DNA of 35,830 nucleotides, taken from positions 1-35,830 of the forward strand of contig ONEC01000027.1 of NCBI GenBank assembly GCA_900316715.1, read 5' to 3'. This document shows, in pieces, positions 8,072 to 17,500 of this stretch. Each line of letters starts with the position of its first letter. The stretch's first letter is position 1. Under the pieces are notes generated by a model that was not told the DNA's origin, ran no database searches, and saw only the letters and a program-made list of their open reading frames with translations. The position numbers and the translations under genes are program-made. Source of the DNA: an uncultured Eubacteriales bacterium. Its GTDB lineage: Bacteria; Bacillota; Clostridia; Lachnospirales; Lachnospiraceae.

Positions 8072-9076
8072 CTATTCCTCTGTACTTTCTTCAGCCTTAT
8101 GCTGTACAGGTTTTGTTGTATCGTCTATAGGAAGGATCTCATATCCCTCACTTTTAAGCGTATCAATAAGACCTGGCAGTGCTTCAACTGTTGCATAATG
8201 ATTTCCAAGATCATGCAGAAGTACTGTTGAGTTACCAGGATTGTTATGAACATAGCCCATAACATTTGTATTCAGCTCATCTGCTGTATAGTCTACATAC
8301 TCTGCATCACCGTTAAGTGCATTCCAGTCAAAGTATGTGATGCCTCTCTCATTCAGATAATTGATGCACTCATCTATAGATACATCAGCTACTGTATTGG
8401 AACTTCCACCCGGGAATCTGTAATACTTGCAGTCAACACCTGTCATATAGTACAGCAGGTCATGAAGTCCGTTAACATCCTGCTTGAAGGAATCAATGTC
8501 CTTATATATTACGTCATACTTATGTGACATAGAATGCATAGCCAGTGTATGTCCCTCAGCAACTATACGATTCATCTCATCAGCATAAGTAAAATCATCA
8601 GCAACTACGAAGAATGTAGCTTTAACACCCTTCTCCTTCAGGATGTCAAGAATCTCATTGGTATATGGTCCAGGACCATCATCAAAGGTAAGATATACCT
8701 TGTGACCGTTATATACAGCATCTGTATCTGTAGCCTTGGTCTTAAGAAGGAGCTCTGATGAATCATCTACCTGCTTATCCAGGTCATTGATCGCATCTGC
8801 ATCTTCCTTAGCCATCTGCTGCTTAGGTGATGGAACGTCTGCGACCTCCGTCGTCTGCCATATACGGGCCTCCGCAAGAGCAGCATCATTCTCTGTTGCT
8901 ACCTCAACCTCTGACTGTGAGTTGTTTTTGAGATATTCATCAAACTTCTTCTCCAGCCGGCCAATTCTGATCATCAGCACTATACACAGTATGATAGGCA
9001 CAAAGATCAGTATACAAATGGTTGCTATGATCATCTTCTTTATTCTGTTAACACTTGCTCTGTTGCCTTCTTCCAT
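8072..9076 (-). CDS. Membrane-anchored polysaccharide deacetylase (NodB/PgdA family)
   Basis: This 334-aa protein has an N-terminal membrane segment at about residues 13-37 without a cleavage site, then a charged linker and an extracytoplasmic NodB domain from about 125. The family motifs appear in order: TFDDGP (130-135), HSMSH (181-185, zinc ligands), RFPGGSSN (220-227), FDWN (249-252) and a LLHD near the end. Such enzymes remove N-acetyl groups, most often from peptidoglycan GlcNAc, which protects against lysozyme; the exact substrate here is not shown. It is the first gene after the strong promoter at 9119-9148 and is followed closely by folC-HD. Confidence 0.9.
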   Translation of the reverse strand: MEEGNRASVNRIKKMIIATICILIFVPIILCIVLMIRIGRLEKKFDEYLKNNSQSEVEVATENDAALAEARIWQTTEVADVPSPKQQMAKEDADAINDLDKQVDDSSELLLKTKATDTDAVYNGHKVYLTFDDGPGPYTNEILDILKEKGVKATFFVVADDFTYADEMNRIVAEGHTLAMHSMSHKYDVIYKDIDSFKQDVNGLHDLLYYMTGVDCKYYRFPGGSSNTVADVSIDECINYLNERGITYFDWNALNGDAEYVDYTADELNTNVMGYVHNNPGNSTVLLHDLGNHYATVEALPGLIDTLKSEGYEILPIDDTTKPVQHKAEESTEE

Positions 9077-9086
9077 AGCTTATCCT

Positions 9087-9122
9087 TAATACTTCTATAT
9101 CATTAGCGGGTAAGAAGTATTA
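9087..9122. promoter_or_regulatory. 10-bp inverted repeat overlapping the -10 region (candidate operator)
   Basis: TAATACTTCT (9087-9096) and AGAAGTATTA (9113-9122) are perfect complements with a 16-base spacer. One arm overlaps the -10 box of the promoter at 9119-9148 and the other lies in the early transcribed region, just before the deacetylase ribosome-binding site. No T run follows. The position suits a repressor site, but no regulator is identified. Confidence 0.45.
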
Positions 9123-9148
9123 TAGCCTTTCAGAAAAGGCTTTGTCAA
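9119..9148 (-). promoter_or_regulatory. Consensus sigma-A promoter of the deacetylase-folate operon
   Basis: TTGACA (9148-9143) and TATAAT (9124-9119) match the consensus exactly with an 18-base spacer. The spacer itself holds a 7-bp dyad (AGCCTTT/AAAGGCT). The promoter sits in the last codons of the upstream small membrane protein gene and points at the gene starting at 9076. Confidence 0.8.
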
Positions 9149-9485
9149 CGCCTTCTTTCTTCTTTCTCATCTCATCATACTGTCTGTACATATACTGGAC
9201 TGAATTCTCCAGCAGATAATAGTGCATGCAGTAAGGAATAAGCAGCACAAAAAGCATGACGATAAGCGGCAGAATGACTATCTTTTCTGAAACAACAAGT
9301 GCGAGAATCGATATAACCGTGCATATGGCAACCAGTATAAAAACTAAGAGATGCACCAGTCTTTCATGCATGAAGAATCCTATCTGATTCAGATGCTTCT
9401 CTATCTCCAGATCCCAGTCTCTTTCTTCATCACTCTTCAGGAGTTCATCTATATATGCCGTGTAGGCCTTTATTCTCTTTTTCAT
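9120..9485 (-). CDS. Small two-helix membrane protein, function unknown
   Basis: This 121-aa protein has a charged N-terminal cytoplasmic part (about 1-40), two hydrophobic helices at about 42-65 and 68-90, and a charged Lys/Arg/Glu-rich tail. I do not recognise a family. It follows the glycerophosphodiesterase gene by about 50 bases, so the two may be co-transcribed. Its 3' end contains the promoter of the next operon. Confidence 0.75.
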   Translation of the reverse strand: MKKRIKAYTAYIDELLKSDEERDWDLEIEKHLNQIGFFMHERLVHLLVFILVAICTVISILALVVSEKIVILPLIVMLFVLLIPYCMHYYLLENSVQYMYRQYDEMRKKKEGVDKAFSERL

Positions 9486-9537
9486 AACCCTCTAGCCTCC
9501 CCATATAACAGCAGCATCTCTATATCACTCTTCCTTA

Positions 9538-10278
9538 TTACTTCTCGAGAGTCCTCCTCATAGGCTTACGCTGCTTTATAAGCTCTTTCCTTACAAAAAG
9601 CGCTGCATCCGGCTTATCAGTGATAAGACCATCCACACCCATTTTGAGATATCTCTTCATGGTCCTCTTCTTGTTTACTGTCCATACATATACAGGAATC
9701 TTATGGAAATGCATTCTTTCCACGAATCCGAATCTCATAAGCCACTCATTTGGAGATACGAAATCACATCTGCAGCGATGAACCCTTCCGTATGGAAAGA
9801 TCTCACTGAGTCTTCTCAGCGGACTCATGGTCCTCATACCGAGCAGCAGTCCTGTGGTGATATTCTTATCCAGCTTCTTAACCTTATATACTATCTTCTC
9901 AAAGAATGATTTGATCGTATACTCATCATAATCCAGATATTTCTGGCATATCTTAACAAGCTTACTCTCGAAGCCGGATTCCTTGATCTCTATATCCATT
10001 CTGATCTTACCGTGACAGAGTTCAAGTACCTCTTCAAAGGTCGGGATATGGAATCCTCTTGCCTCAGCCTCTTTCTCCAGATTATCAAAAGTAAGCCATG
10101 ATATCGGCGAATCCGCAAATGTACTGTCATGAAAAGCCACCAGTACATTATCTCTTGTACTTCTAACATCAAATTCAACCATATCTGCTCCCAGCTCTAT
10201 AGCCAGGCGGAAGCTTTCCAAAGTGTTATCTCTTCCGGCCAGATATGAAGCGCCCCTGTGGGCTACAATCTTAGTCAT
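9538..10278 (-). CDS. Glycerophosphodiester phosphodiesterase family protein
   Basis: This 246-aa protein has a GDPD TIM-barrel pattern: VAHRGAS (catalytic His and Arg), NTLESFRLAIELGADMVEFDV (metal-binding Glu and Asp), FHDSTF, and a C-terminal VYVWTVN and GVDGLITDKPD. There is no signal peptide, so it is probably cytosolic. Family members cut glycerophosphodiesters to glycerol-3-phosphate and an alcohol. The ATG follows GGAGG. It is divergent from clpX. I saw no clear promoter for it in the 156-base gap, which holds the clpX promoter on the other strand. Confidence 0.9.
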   Translation of the reverse strand: MTKIVAHRGASYLAGRDNTLESFRLAIELGADMVEFDVRSTRDNVLVAFHDSTFADSPISWLTFDNLEKEAEARGFHIPTFEEVLELCHGKIRMDIEIKESGFESKLVKICQKYLDYDEYTIKSFFEKIVYKVKKLDKNITTGLLLGMRTMSPLRRLSEIFPYGRVHRCRCDFVSPNEWLMRFGFVERMHFHKIPVYVWTVNKKRTMKRYLKMGVDGLITDKPDAALFVRKELIKQRKPMRRTLEK

Positions 10279-10334
10279 ATCAGTCTATTCCTCCTACCCG
10301 CGTATCTTATCACTAACGGACGTTCATTTCAATA

Positions 10335-10364
10335 TTGTAAAGTCTAACAGAGTTTTGTTATAAT
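10335..10364 (+). promoter_or_regulatory. Sigma-A promoter of clpX
   Basis: TTGTAA (10335-10340) and TATAAT (10359-10364) are 18 bases apart on the plus strand, with a predicted start near 10371 and a leader of about 64 bases. Confidence 0.65.
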
Positions 10365-10394
10365 CTATGACATAAGTGTAAATTTTTAACAACT

Positions 10395-10414
10395 GTCCTG
10401 TGGGTATACAGGAC
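10395..10414 (+). promoter_or_regulatory. Hairpin in the clpX leader
   Basis: GTCCTGT (10395-10401) pairs perfectly with ACAGGAC (10408-10414) around a 6-base loop. It ends 5 bases before the ribosome-binding site GGAGG at 10420-10424. It has no T run, so it is not a terminator. It may affect mRNA stability or translation. Confidence 0.5.
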
Positions 10415-10434
10415 CAATCGGAGGAACTAAATAT

Positions 10435-11871
10435 ATGCCAGACAACAACGGAAACAACGATCAGAATAATAATGATGATGAATATGAAAAGTACTGTTAT
10501 ATGTGTAAGCGTCCCGAGTCACAGGCCGGAAAGCTTATCACTCTTTCAAAGGGAGTAAATGTTTGTGCAGACTGCATCAACAAGACTCTTAACCAGATCA
10601 ATAACAGTCCTTTCTCCATCCTCGGAAATATTCCGGGAATAGATAACATGAACATGATATTCCCTAACATGGATATTCCGAACTCACAGAAAGTTAAGAA
10701 GAGAAAGACCGAGTCAAAGAGCTCTGACCCTATGGGAGCTTCTCCGGACAGCAAGACTGATTCAACCGGAAAGATCAAGTCTCTCAAGGATCTTCCTGCT
10801 CCACATGATATCAAGAAACTCCTTGATCTCGATGTAGTCGGTCAGGAATATGCTAAGAAGGTTATATCAGTTGCTGTATATAACCACTATAAGAGAGTTT
10901 TCTCAGAGAAAGCCGGTTCAAAGAATGCTCCGGACGATCTCGATAATGTAGAGATCGAAAAGTCCAACATGCTTATGATAGGACCTACAGGATGTGGTAA
11001 GACTTATCTTGTTAAGACTATTGCTAAGATACTTGATGTACCTCTTGCCATCACAGATGCAACCTCTCTTACTGAGGCAGGCTACATCGGCGATGATGTT
11101 GAAAGCGTACTTTCTAAGCTTCTTGCAGCTGCAGATAACGATGTAGATCGCGCAGAGCACGGAATCGTCTTCATCGATGAGATTGATAAGATAGCTAAGA
11201 AACAGGAACAGCGTTCAAGGGACGTAAGCGGTGAAGCAGTTCAGCAGGGACTCCTGAAGCTTCTTGAAGGATCTGAGGTTGAAGTACCTGTAGGATCAGG
11301 AAGTAAGAACGCTATGACTCCGACCACTATGATGGATACAACCAATATCCTCTTCATCTGTGGTGGTGCTTTCCCTGATATTGAAGACATCATCAAGGAA
11401 CGTCTTGCAGCCAAGTCTTCTATGGGCTTCGGTGCATCACTTCGTTCAGAACTTGATAACGATAAAAAGCTTCTGTCTCACGTTACAACAGATGACCTTA
11501 GAAGCTTTGGTATGATTCCTGAGTTTATAGGACGTCTTCCTGTAATCTTCACTCTCGACGCTCTCGATAAGGATATGTATGAAAGAATCCTTAAGGAGCC
11601 AAGAAATGCAATCGTTAAGCAGTATCAGAAGCTGCTCCGTCTCGATGAAGTAAAGCTGGAATTCGACGATTCAGCTTACGCTGCTATCGCAGAGAAGGCT
11701 GCCGAGAGAAAGACAGGTGCAAGAGCTCTCCGTTCCATCATGGAAGACTTCATGCTGGATATCATGTACATGGTACCACGTGATGACACCATCGGATCAG
11801 TTACAATTACCGGTGACTACATAAACGGCAAGGGTTCACCTATCATAAAACTCCGCGGACAGGACGATTAA
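10435..11871 (+). CDS. clpX: ClpX-type AAA+ unfoldase, divergent
   Basis: ClpX unfolds tagged proteins and feeds them to ClpP. This 478-aa version has the N-terminal four-Cys zinc-binding domain (CYMC at 21-24, CADC at 44-47), a long low-complexity linker (about 55-120), Walker A GPTGCGKT (183-190), Walker B IVFIDEID (244-251), a ClpP-docking loop MGF (330-332) where IGF is usual, arginine-finger region FIGRLP and sensor 2 GAR. The pore loop reads GYIG (216-219) instead of GYVG. The RKH/ENPS loop before RDVSGEAVQQ is shortened. No clpP, tig or lon is beside it, unlike many clpX loci, so it may be a second, specialised copy. It is the only plus-strand gene here. Confidence 0.9.
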   Translation: MPDNNGNNDQNNNDDEYEKYCYMCKRPESQAGKLITLSKGVNVCADCINKTLNQINNSPFSILGNIPGIDNMNMIFPNMDIPNSQKVKKRKTESKSSDPMGASPDSKTDSTGKIKSLKDLPAPHDIKKLLDLDVVGQEYAKKVISVAVYNHYKRVFSEKAGSKNAPDDLDNVEIEKSNMLMIGPTGCGKTYLVKTIAKILDVPLAITDATSLTEAGYIGDDVESVLSKLLAAADNDVDRAEHGIVFIDEIDKIAKKQEQRSRDVSGEAVQQGLLKLLEGSEVEVPVGSGSKNAMTPTTMMDTTNILFICGGAFPDIEDIIKERLAAKSSMGFGASLRSELDNDKKLLSHVTTDDLRSFGMIPEFIGRLPVIFTLDALDKDMYERILKEPRNAIVKQYQKLLRLDEVKLEFDDSAYAAIAEKAAERKTGARALRSIMEDFMLDIMYMVPRDDTIGSVTITGDYINGKGSPIIKLRGQDD

Positions 11872-11886
11872 ATCAACTAAACAAAA

Positions 11887-11945
11887 CGGCCGGGTTCAGC
11901 CCGGCCGATAAAAAAAGCGACAGGCAAAAACCTGTCGCTTTATTA
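11887..11945. terminator. Convergent bidirectional terminator region
   Basis: Two hairpins lie in tandem. CGGCCGGG (11887-11894) pairs with CCCGGCCG (11900-11907), and GCGACAGG (11917-11924) pairs with CCTGTCGC (11931-11938). On the plus strand the second hairpin is followed by TTTATTATTTTA, ending clpX. On the minus strand it is followed by seven T, and the GC-rich hairpin by TTTTGTTT, ending the DUF6465-like gene. Confidence 0.85.
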
Positions 11946-11966
11946 TTTTATTTAAAAAAGCAAATC

Positions 11967-12655
11967 TTAGTAGTTGAAAGAACCGTTCTCACCATCTGCT
12001 GTGAAGTAAACGATGTTGTTCTCTGGCTGATAATATACATTAAGCTCCTTAACTGTCTTCTTTCCGGAAACTTCAAGAGCCTTCTTTACGATATCATCTG
12101 TAGAAACATTTCCGCCCTGATACTGAACGAAAAGGTTAACTGTAGACTTCTTTGCTGCAGGCTTCTTAGCTGCTGCTGCCTTTGGAGCTGCCTTCTTAGC
12201 TGGAGCTGCCTTAGCTGCTGTCTTTGCAGGTGCCTTCTTTGCTGGCTCAGCCTTGCCTTCTTAGCTTCTTCCTTCTTTGCCGGCTCTGCCTTCGTTGCTG
12301 CTGCCTTTGGAGCTGCCTTCTTAGCTGGCTCTGCCTTCTTTGCAGGTGCCTTCTTAGCTGCTTCCTTCTTTGCCGGCTCTGCCTTCTTTGCTGCTGCTGC
12401 CTTAGGAGCTGCTGCCTTCTTAGCTGGCTCTGCCTTCTTTGCTGGTGCCTTCTTTGCTGGTGCCTTCTTAGCTGCTTCCTTCTTTGCCGGCTCTGCTGCC
12501 TTAGGAGCTTCTGCCTTAGCTGGCTCTGCCTTAGGAGCTTCTACCTTAGCTTCTACCTTCTTAGCCTCTTCCTTAACCTCAACCTTAGCCTCAGCCTTCT
12601 TTGCTGCTGCTGCCTTCTCAGCGAGATCCTTAACGCTTGCCTTCTTAACTGCCAT
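11967..12655 (-). pseudogene. DUF6465-like Lys/Ala/Pro-rich protein gene with a frameshift
   Basis: The ATG at 12655 has a strong GGAGG. The first roughly 130 residues are an AKKA/PAKK/AEPAKK repeat tail like histone H1. At about 12254-12256 the pattern GCT AAG AAG GC(-) AAG GCT GAG is missing one base, and frame 0 runs into an unrelated Gln/Arg-rich end (stop at 12086). In the shifted frame the Lys/Ala repeat continues, then a folded domain (STVNLFVQYQGG ... NVYYQPENNIVYFTADGE ... NGSFNY) ends at a stop at 11967. An intact product would be about 229 aa. The C-terminal domain resembles DUF6465 proteins common in Lachnospiraceae. The role is unknown; the basic tail suggests nucleic acid binding. 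The frameshift could be a real mutation or an assembly error in repetitive sequence. Confidence 0.8.
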
Positions 12656-12723
12656 TTTGATTTCCTCCGTTTTAACTAAACATAATTAATACGTTATTAA
12701 AAATACTGAAGTTTACGTGCTAA

Positions 12724-12752
12724 ATTGTAATATTTTTTTAACATTTTTTCAA
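12724..12752 (-). promoter_or_regulatory. Sigma-A promoter of the DUF6465-like gene
   Basis: TTGAAA (12752-12747) and TACAAT (12729-12724) are 17 bases apart in a very AT-rich gap of 190 bases between hscC and this gene. The predicted leader is about 60 bases. Confidence 0.65.
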
Positions 12753-12845
12753 TATATACTAAAATTTTCTCCGTTTTTGATAGTTTTGACAAATTTTAGC
12801 CATATCTTTTGTACAATTTAACATACGTTAAACGGTTCAGGCCCA

Positions 12846-14543
12846 TCAAAATTCTCCCTTTTCCCATTCATCAAGAAATTCCGTAAGAGCCTTACGCTCC
12901 TTCTCGATCATTCTCTTATCCTGGGACGCAAGTGCAAGCTCAAACTTTCTGACCTGCTCTTCGATATATTCTCTGTCCATTCCGAGGCTCTCTTCATAGA
13001 GTCTTTCACATCTCAGAAGAACGAGTTTGTTCTCTTCCTGATCACGCGGATGAATCTTCAGATATGACAGTTCCTGGAATCTCTTCTCAATCTCCTCATC
13101 TGTCATCTCTGTATACTGACCCTTGATGATCTTTCTTACCTTCTTACCTGTAGCAACGACTGTAACCTCAACCTCAAGGATAGAGTTAATGTCGTAGGTA
13201 TATGTAACATCAACTGCCTGGTCTCCCGCCTTGCCCTTCGGAACCTCAAGTTCAAGAGTTCCAAGAAGCAGGTTGTTGCGTGCCATACGGCTCTCACCCT
13301 GAAGAACCTCTATATCTATCTTGGTCTGATCATCCCTTACCGTGTAGAATCTTTCTGTACGGCTGGCAGGAATAACTGTATTTCTCTCAATGATCGGGAA
13401 GAAATGTCCCGACTCTCTGTGATTTCCGCCAAGATCAACTGATACGTCTGTTCCCAGAGTAAACGGACATACATCAGTAAGTACCACTTCCTTGATGGAT
13501 TCACGTCTCTCCTTCATAGCTCCCTGGATAGCCGCTCCAAGAGCAACTGCCTCATCAGGATTAACTGTAGTGTCAGGGAATGTCTTAAAAAGTTTGCTGA
13601 CAAAGCTTCTTACTCCCGGAAGACGGGTAGCTCCACCGACAAGTACGATCTTATCGATGTCACTGAGCTTAAGCTTTGCATCTGCAAGAGCTCTCTTTAC
13701 AGGACCTCTAATCTTCTCGTAGAGATCCTCGCACTCTTTATCATATTCCTTCTCGGAAATCTCTGTTTCTATTATCTCTTCGCCGATCTTACACTTCATC
13801 ACTGCAGTGCCTGACTCAGAGAAACTCTTCTTTGCCAGCTCTGCCTGTCTGTGGATCATCTTAAGTTCACGATAGTCCAGCGCTTCCTTGCGTACCTTCT
13901 CGTTCTTCTCAAAGAACATTCTCTCAAGAACCTCTGTGAAGTCCTCTCCTCCAAGGAAGTTATCTCCTGCTACCGCCCTTACCTCAAGTATCGGTGGGAA
14001 GTAGTCAAGGATAGATACATCGAAGGTACCGCCGCCCAGATCGAATACCAGATTCTTTGCAGGCTTTGTATCGTTATAAAGTCCGTAAGCAATGGCTGCA
14101 GCTGTCGGCTCACTTATGATTCTCTCAACCTTAAGTCCTGCCAGCTCTCCTGCCCTCTTTGTGGACTTTCTTCTCATATCGTTAAAGTAAGCCGGTACGG
14201 ATATAACCGCCTCAGTTACTTCTTCTCCAAGAAATGTCTCGGCATCTTCCTTAAGAGATCTGAGTACGAAGCTTGAAAGTTCCTCTGCTGTAAAAGACTT
14301 TGAACCAAGCTCAAACTTCTTATCAGAACCCATGCTTCTCTTAAATACTGCCGCACTGGTTTCAGGGTAAAGCTGCATTCTTTCGATAGCTGTCTTACCT
14401 ACAAATATATTGTCATTTTCATCTATACTTACAACTGATGGTGTAAGCACTTCACCAAATCTATTCGGTATTACCTTTGGTCCCTCATCGGTATAGTAAG
14501 CAACGAGGCTGTTGGTGGTACCGAGATCAATTCCAATAATCAA
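12846..14543 (-). CDS. hscC: HscC-type Hsp70 chaperone, TTG start
   Basis: The 565-aa Hsp70 opens with the ATPase motif [16 protein letters not shown]. It has the phosphate and adenosine motifs [16 protein letters not shown] and [10 protein letters not shown] and a beta-rich substrate domain ([28 protein letters not shown]). It is shorter than DnaK (about 610-640) and has a reduced helical lid, as in the HscC class. The start codon is TTG at 14543, overlapping the TGA stop of the upstream J-like gene, and the ribosome-binding site AGGAGG lies within that gene's last codons. The two products are therefore translationally coupled. A grpE partner is not seen here. Clients are unknown. Confidence 0.9.
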   Translation of the reverse strand: MIIGIDLGTTNSLVAYYTDEGPKVIPNRFGEVLTPSVVSIDENDNIFVGKTAIERMQLYPETSAAVFKRSMGSDKKFELGSKSFTAEELSSFVLRSLKEDAETFLGEEVTEAVISVPAYFNDMRRKSTKRAGELAGLKVERIISEPTAAAIAYGLYNDTKPAKNLVFDLGGGTFDVSILDYFPPILEVRAVAGDNFLGGEDFTEVLERMFFEKNEKVRKEALDYRELKMIHRQAELAKKSFSESGTAVMKCKIGEEIIETEISEKEYDKECEDLYEKIRGPVKRALADAKLKLSDIDKIVLVGGATRLPGVRSFVSKLFKTFPDTTVNPDEAVALGAAIQGAMKERRESIKEVVLTDVCPFTLGTDVSVDLGGNHRESGHFFPIIERNTVIPASRTERFYTVRDDQTKIDIEVLQGESRMARNNLLLGTLELEVPKGKAGDQAVDVTYTYDINSILEVEVTVVATGKKVRKIIKGQYTEMTDEEIEKRFQELSYLKIHPRDQEENKLVLLRCERLYEESLGMDREYIEEQVRKFELALASQDKRMIEKERKALTEFLDEWEKGEF

Positions 14544-17500
14544 TTTCTACCTCCTGTGAATGCAATCATCGCGCTGATTACCTCACTGTCATCACGTCCA
14601 ATTTCGTTTGCTTTTCTATAATACTCCAAAGCACCCGCTTTGTCATTCTTAAATTCACATATCTTAGCCAGCGAGAGGTATGCCTCATAACATGAGCCGT
14701 GTCTGCAGAAAGAGCATCTCGGAGCATCCACAGCACTCTCAGCCATTGCCACCGCTTCATCCCACTTACCGGCAAATGCCAGAAGCAAGGCATAATCCTT
14801 CTTGCGGTAGGTTGAATTCCTATGATAATTAAGATAGTTCTCAACCGATCCCGACATCTTCTTTATGGTAAGGATAGCTGCTTCAGCAAGTCTCATTGAA
14901 ACACCGTACTTACCGAGTCTCCAGGCCGCTCCTCCCATCTCGACACATATATCTATCAGAGTCGATCTCATGTTGTTATCGGTCACAGACGAAACCGGCA
15001 GGAGAAGATTATAGGCTTTATCATAAATCTTATAAGCTTTCGCATAATCTCTCGCATCATAATATTCAATCGATGCAACCTTCTGAAGAATACTACAGGA
15101 TACGTTATTATTCTTTATAGCTCTTTTACCGGTTAAAAGACGGTTATCATTAACCATCTTATAGATTCGCTCATCTTTTATGAACTGAGCCTTTCGATAA
15201 TCACCCTTGCTCAGGCATACAGTGAACATCTGATCATAATCTTCCATTATGTATTCAAGATACCATTCATTTCCCGTCTCTTGAAACTTCTCCTGATGGT
15301 ACTTGAGCATCGTCTCACATTCATTTAAAGCTTCATCATATCTTCCGGCCCTTCGGAGAGATTTTGCTATCCTGCTGTGAACGTTTATATTTTCGCCGAA
15401 GGTAATGATGATATTTCTCAAAACCGTGATCGACTCATTGAATTTCTCCTGCATCTCGTAGCATCTTGCCAGGTTATGATACAGATTGGACAGCTTGTCG
15501 TTCACGTCCACATCCTTCATAAGTCTGATTCCGGTCATAAAGCTTTCTTCAGCATGCTTATAGTCCTTAAGCATCATGTACGCATAGCCTCTGGCATTAA
15601 ATGCATAGTAGTTGGTCTCGTCCTTCTCTATTGCCTTATCGCAGTCAGCTATAACCTTTTCAAATTCATAGCCTGATGAATAAAGGAGCGCCCTCTCTAC
15701 ATAGTAGTAATCATCATCATTGTTATCCAGCTGCTTAGTGGCATGAACTACTGCCAGATCATACTTTGCCGGATCCTCTGAATCATCATAGATGTCAGAA
15801 TAGATACGGGACAGCTTGTTGTTGGCTGCATGATGTCTAGGATTATATTCAAGAGTCTTCTTAAAGAACGTTTCCGCCTCTGCATATTTATCATGCTCAT
15901 AAAGATAGAGACCGTATGCATAGTTAAGCGGTGCGTCCTGTGGGTACTTGGCAAGTCCTGCCTTATAATACTCCTCCGGAGATTCATCCTTGATATTCTT
16001 AAAATGTCCGGCTGACAGATAGTAATCTCTCAGGGCTTCGCAGTCCTCGAGGTCTCCCTCACCCTTTGCCAGCTCATCATCCAGTTCCTTATATATCTTC
16101 TCTGCGGCTTCAAGATTACTCTGCTCTTTATAGTAATCTGCCTTTACAAGCTGCAGTGCTGAGCTGTGAATGCCGTTCTCCTCTGCCCTTTTAAATACAT
16201 CCTTCAGATCCTCGTTATGATCGTAGATATAAAATATCTTAGCTGCAAAGAAGTAGGACTTCGGATACTGCGGTGCATGCTGTATCAGCACATTATAATC
16301 ATCGATTACAAGCTGTGCATCTCTCATCTTATAGGCTGTCTCCTGCCTGTGGATATAGGTGGATGCGTTATACTTGTTAAGTTCCAGCATATGATTCCAA
16401 ACTTCCATTGCTGCAGCATAGTCAGCTCTCTGATGATAAAGAAGTCCGAGAGTCTCAAGATAATAAGGTATATCAACCTCGTCCTTTTCTTTCTCTACAG
16501 ACAGCTTTATATACTTCTCTGCATCCTCCAGCTTATCAAGCCTGAAGTTTGCAGCCCCAAGAAGATAGTAGCTGTAGCCTATCCTCTTAAGACGCTTTGC
16601 ATCTTCCTCGTTAACACTGTCCGGATCTTTATTATATCTTTCCTCAATAAGCGTCAGTCTGCGGAGCCACTCTGCAAGGAACGGCTCAGCCTTCTCAAAG
16701 TCATCGATCCTGCTGTAACATCTTCCGATAAGATTACAATAATCTATATAAAGCTCGTCATCTTTGTCTATATATGACAGTGCCTCCAGCTCTTCAATTG
16801 CTTCTTCCTTTCTGTCGCATCTGAAGAGGCTCCAGCACTTATCGATCTTATGCCTCATATTGTCCGGTTCTGCGGCCACTCTGTCAGCATAGAAATCTAC
16901 AAGTTTATTGTTGATGTATGGAAGAAGGATTGATGCATCAGAGTTCTGATTATCCACCTCAAACAGCTTAAGCAGCACTTCATTTGCATCCTCGTACTCT
17001 CCCTTAAGGCAGAGCAGCATGATCTTTGCACGAAGGCCAAGATTAAATCTCTCCCTTTCAGCCAGAACCTGTTCCAGAGTTTCCTCGATAACCTTCATAT
17101 CCTCATCTGTGATAAGCGGATGATTCTTTCTCTCAGGTTCTATCTCCGGATTAATGCTGTTAATAAGCGCATGGTTCACTATTACATAGCAGGCACTGGT
17201 CCTGCCATAGATATCCATAAACTCGCCCAGACGGGTATTAAGGATAGCTCTTGCCATAGCATGTGCATCCTCGTAACGTCCCTCATCATCCAGGAGTCTC
17301 ATCATTCCTGTATATTCCATCGGATGCCATATTTCGGCTGTAAGGAACATACGAACTGATCCATAAAGCTTATTTAAAGCATCAGGCTCTGCATTTGCAG
17401 GAATAAGCTCAGGATTCTCGCTCTTTCTGACTGCGTTGATATCTTCCACCGGCTGGATCACCACAGCTGCCTCTCTGATATAGTTATCATAGTGGCATAA

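Noticed and set aside
12240-12270. Programmed -1 frameshift in the DUF6465-like gene
   Set aside because: There is no classic slippery heptamer, and I saw no clear stimulatory hairpin or internal Shine-Dalgarno. A base loss or assembly error is simpler.
12224-12679. Plus-strand open frame of 151 aa rich in Leu and Cys
   Set aside because: It is the antisense of the Lys/Ala repeat codons of the DUF6465-like gene. The repetitive composition explains the absence of stops, and there is no ribosome-binding site.
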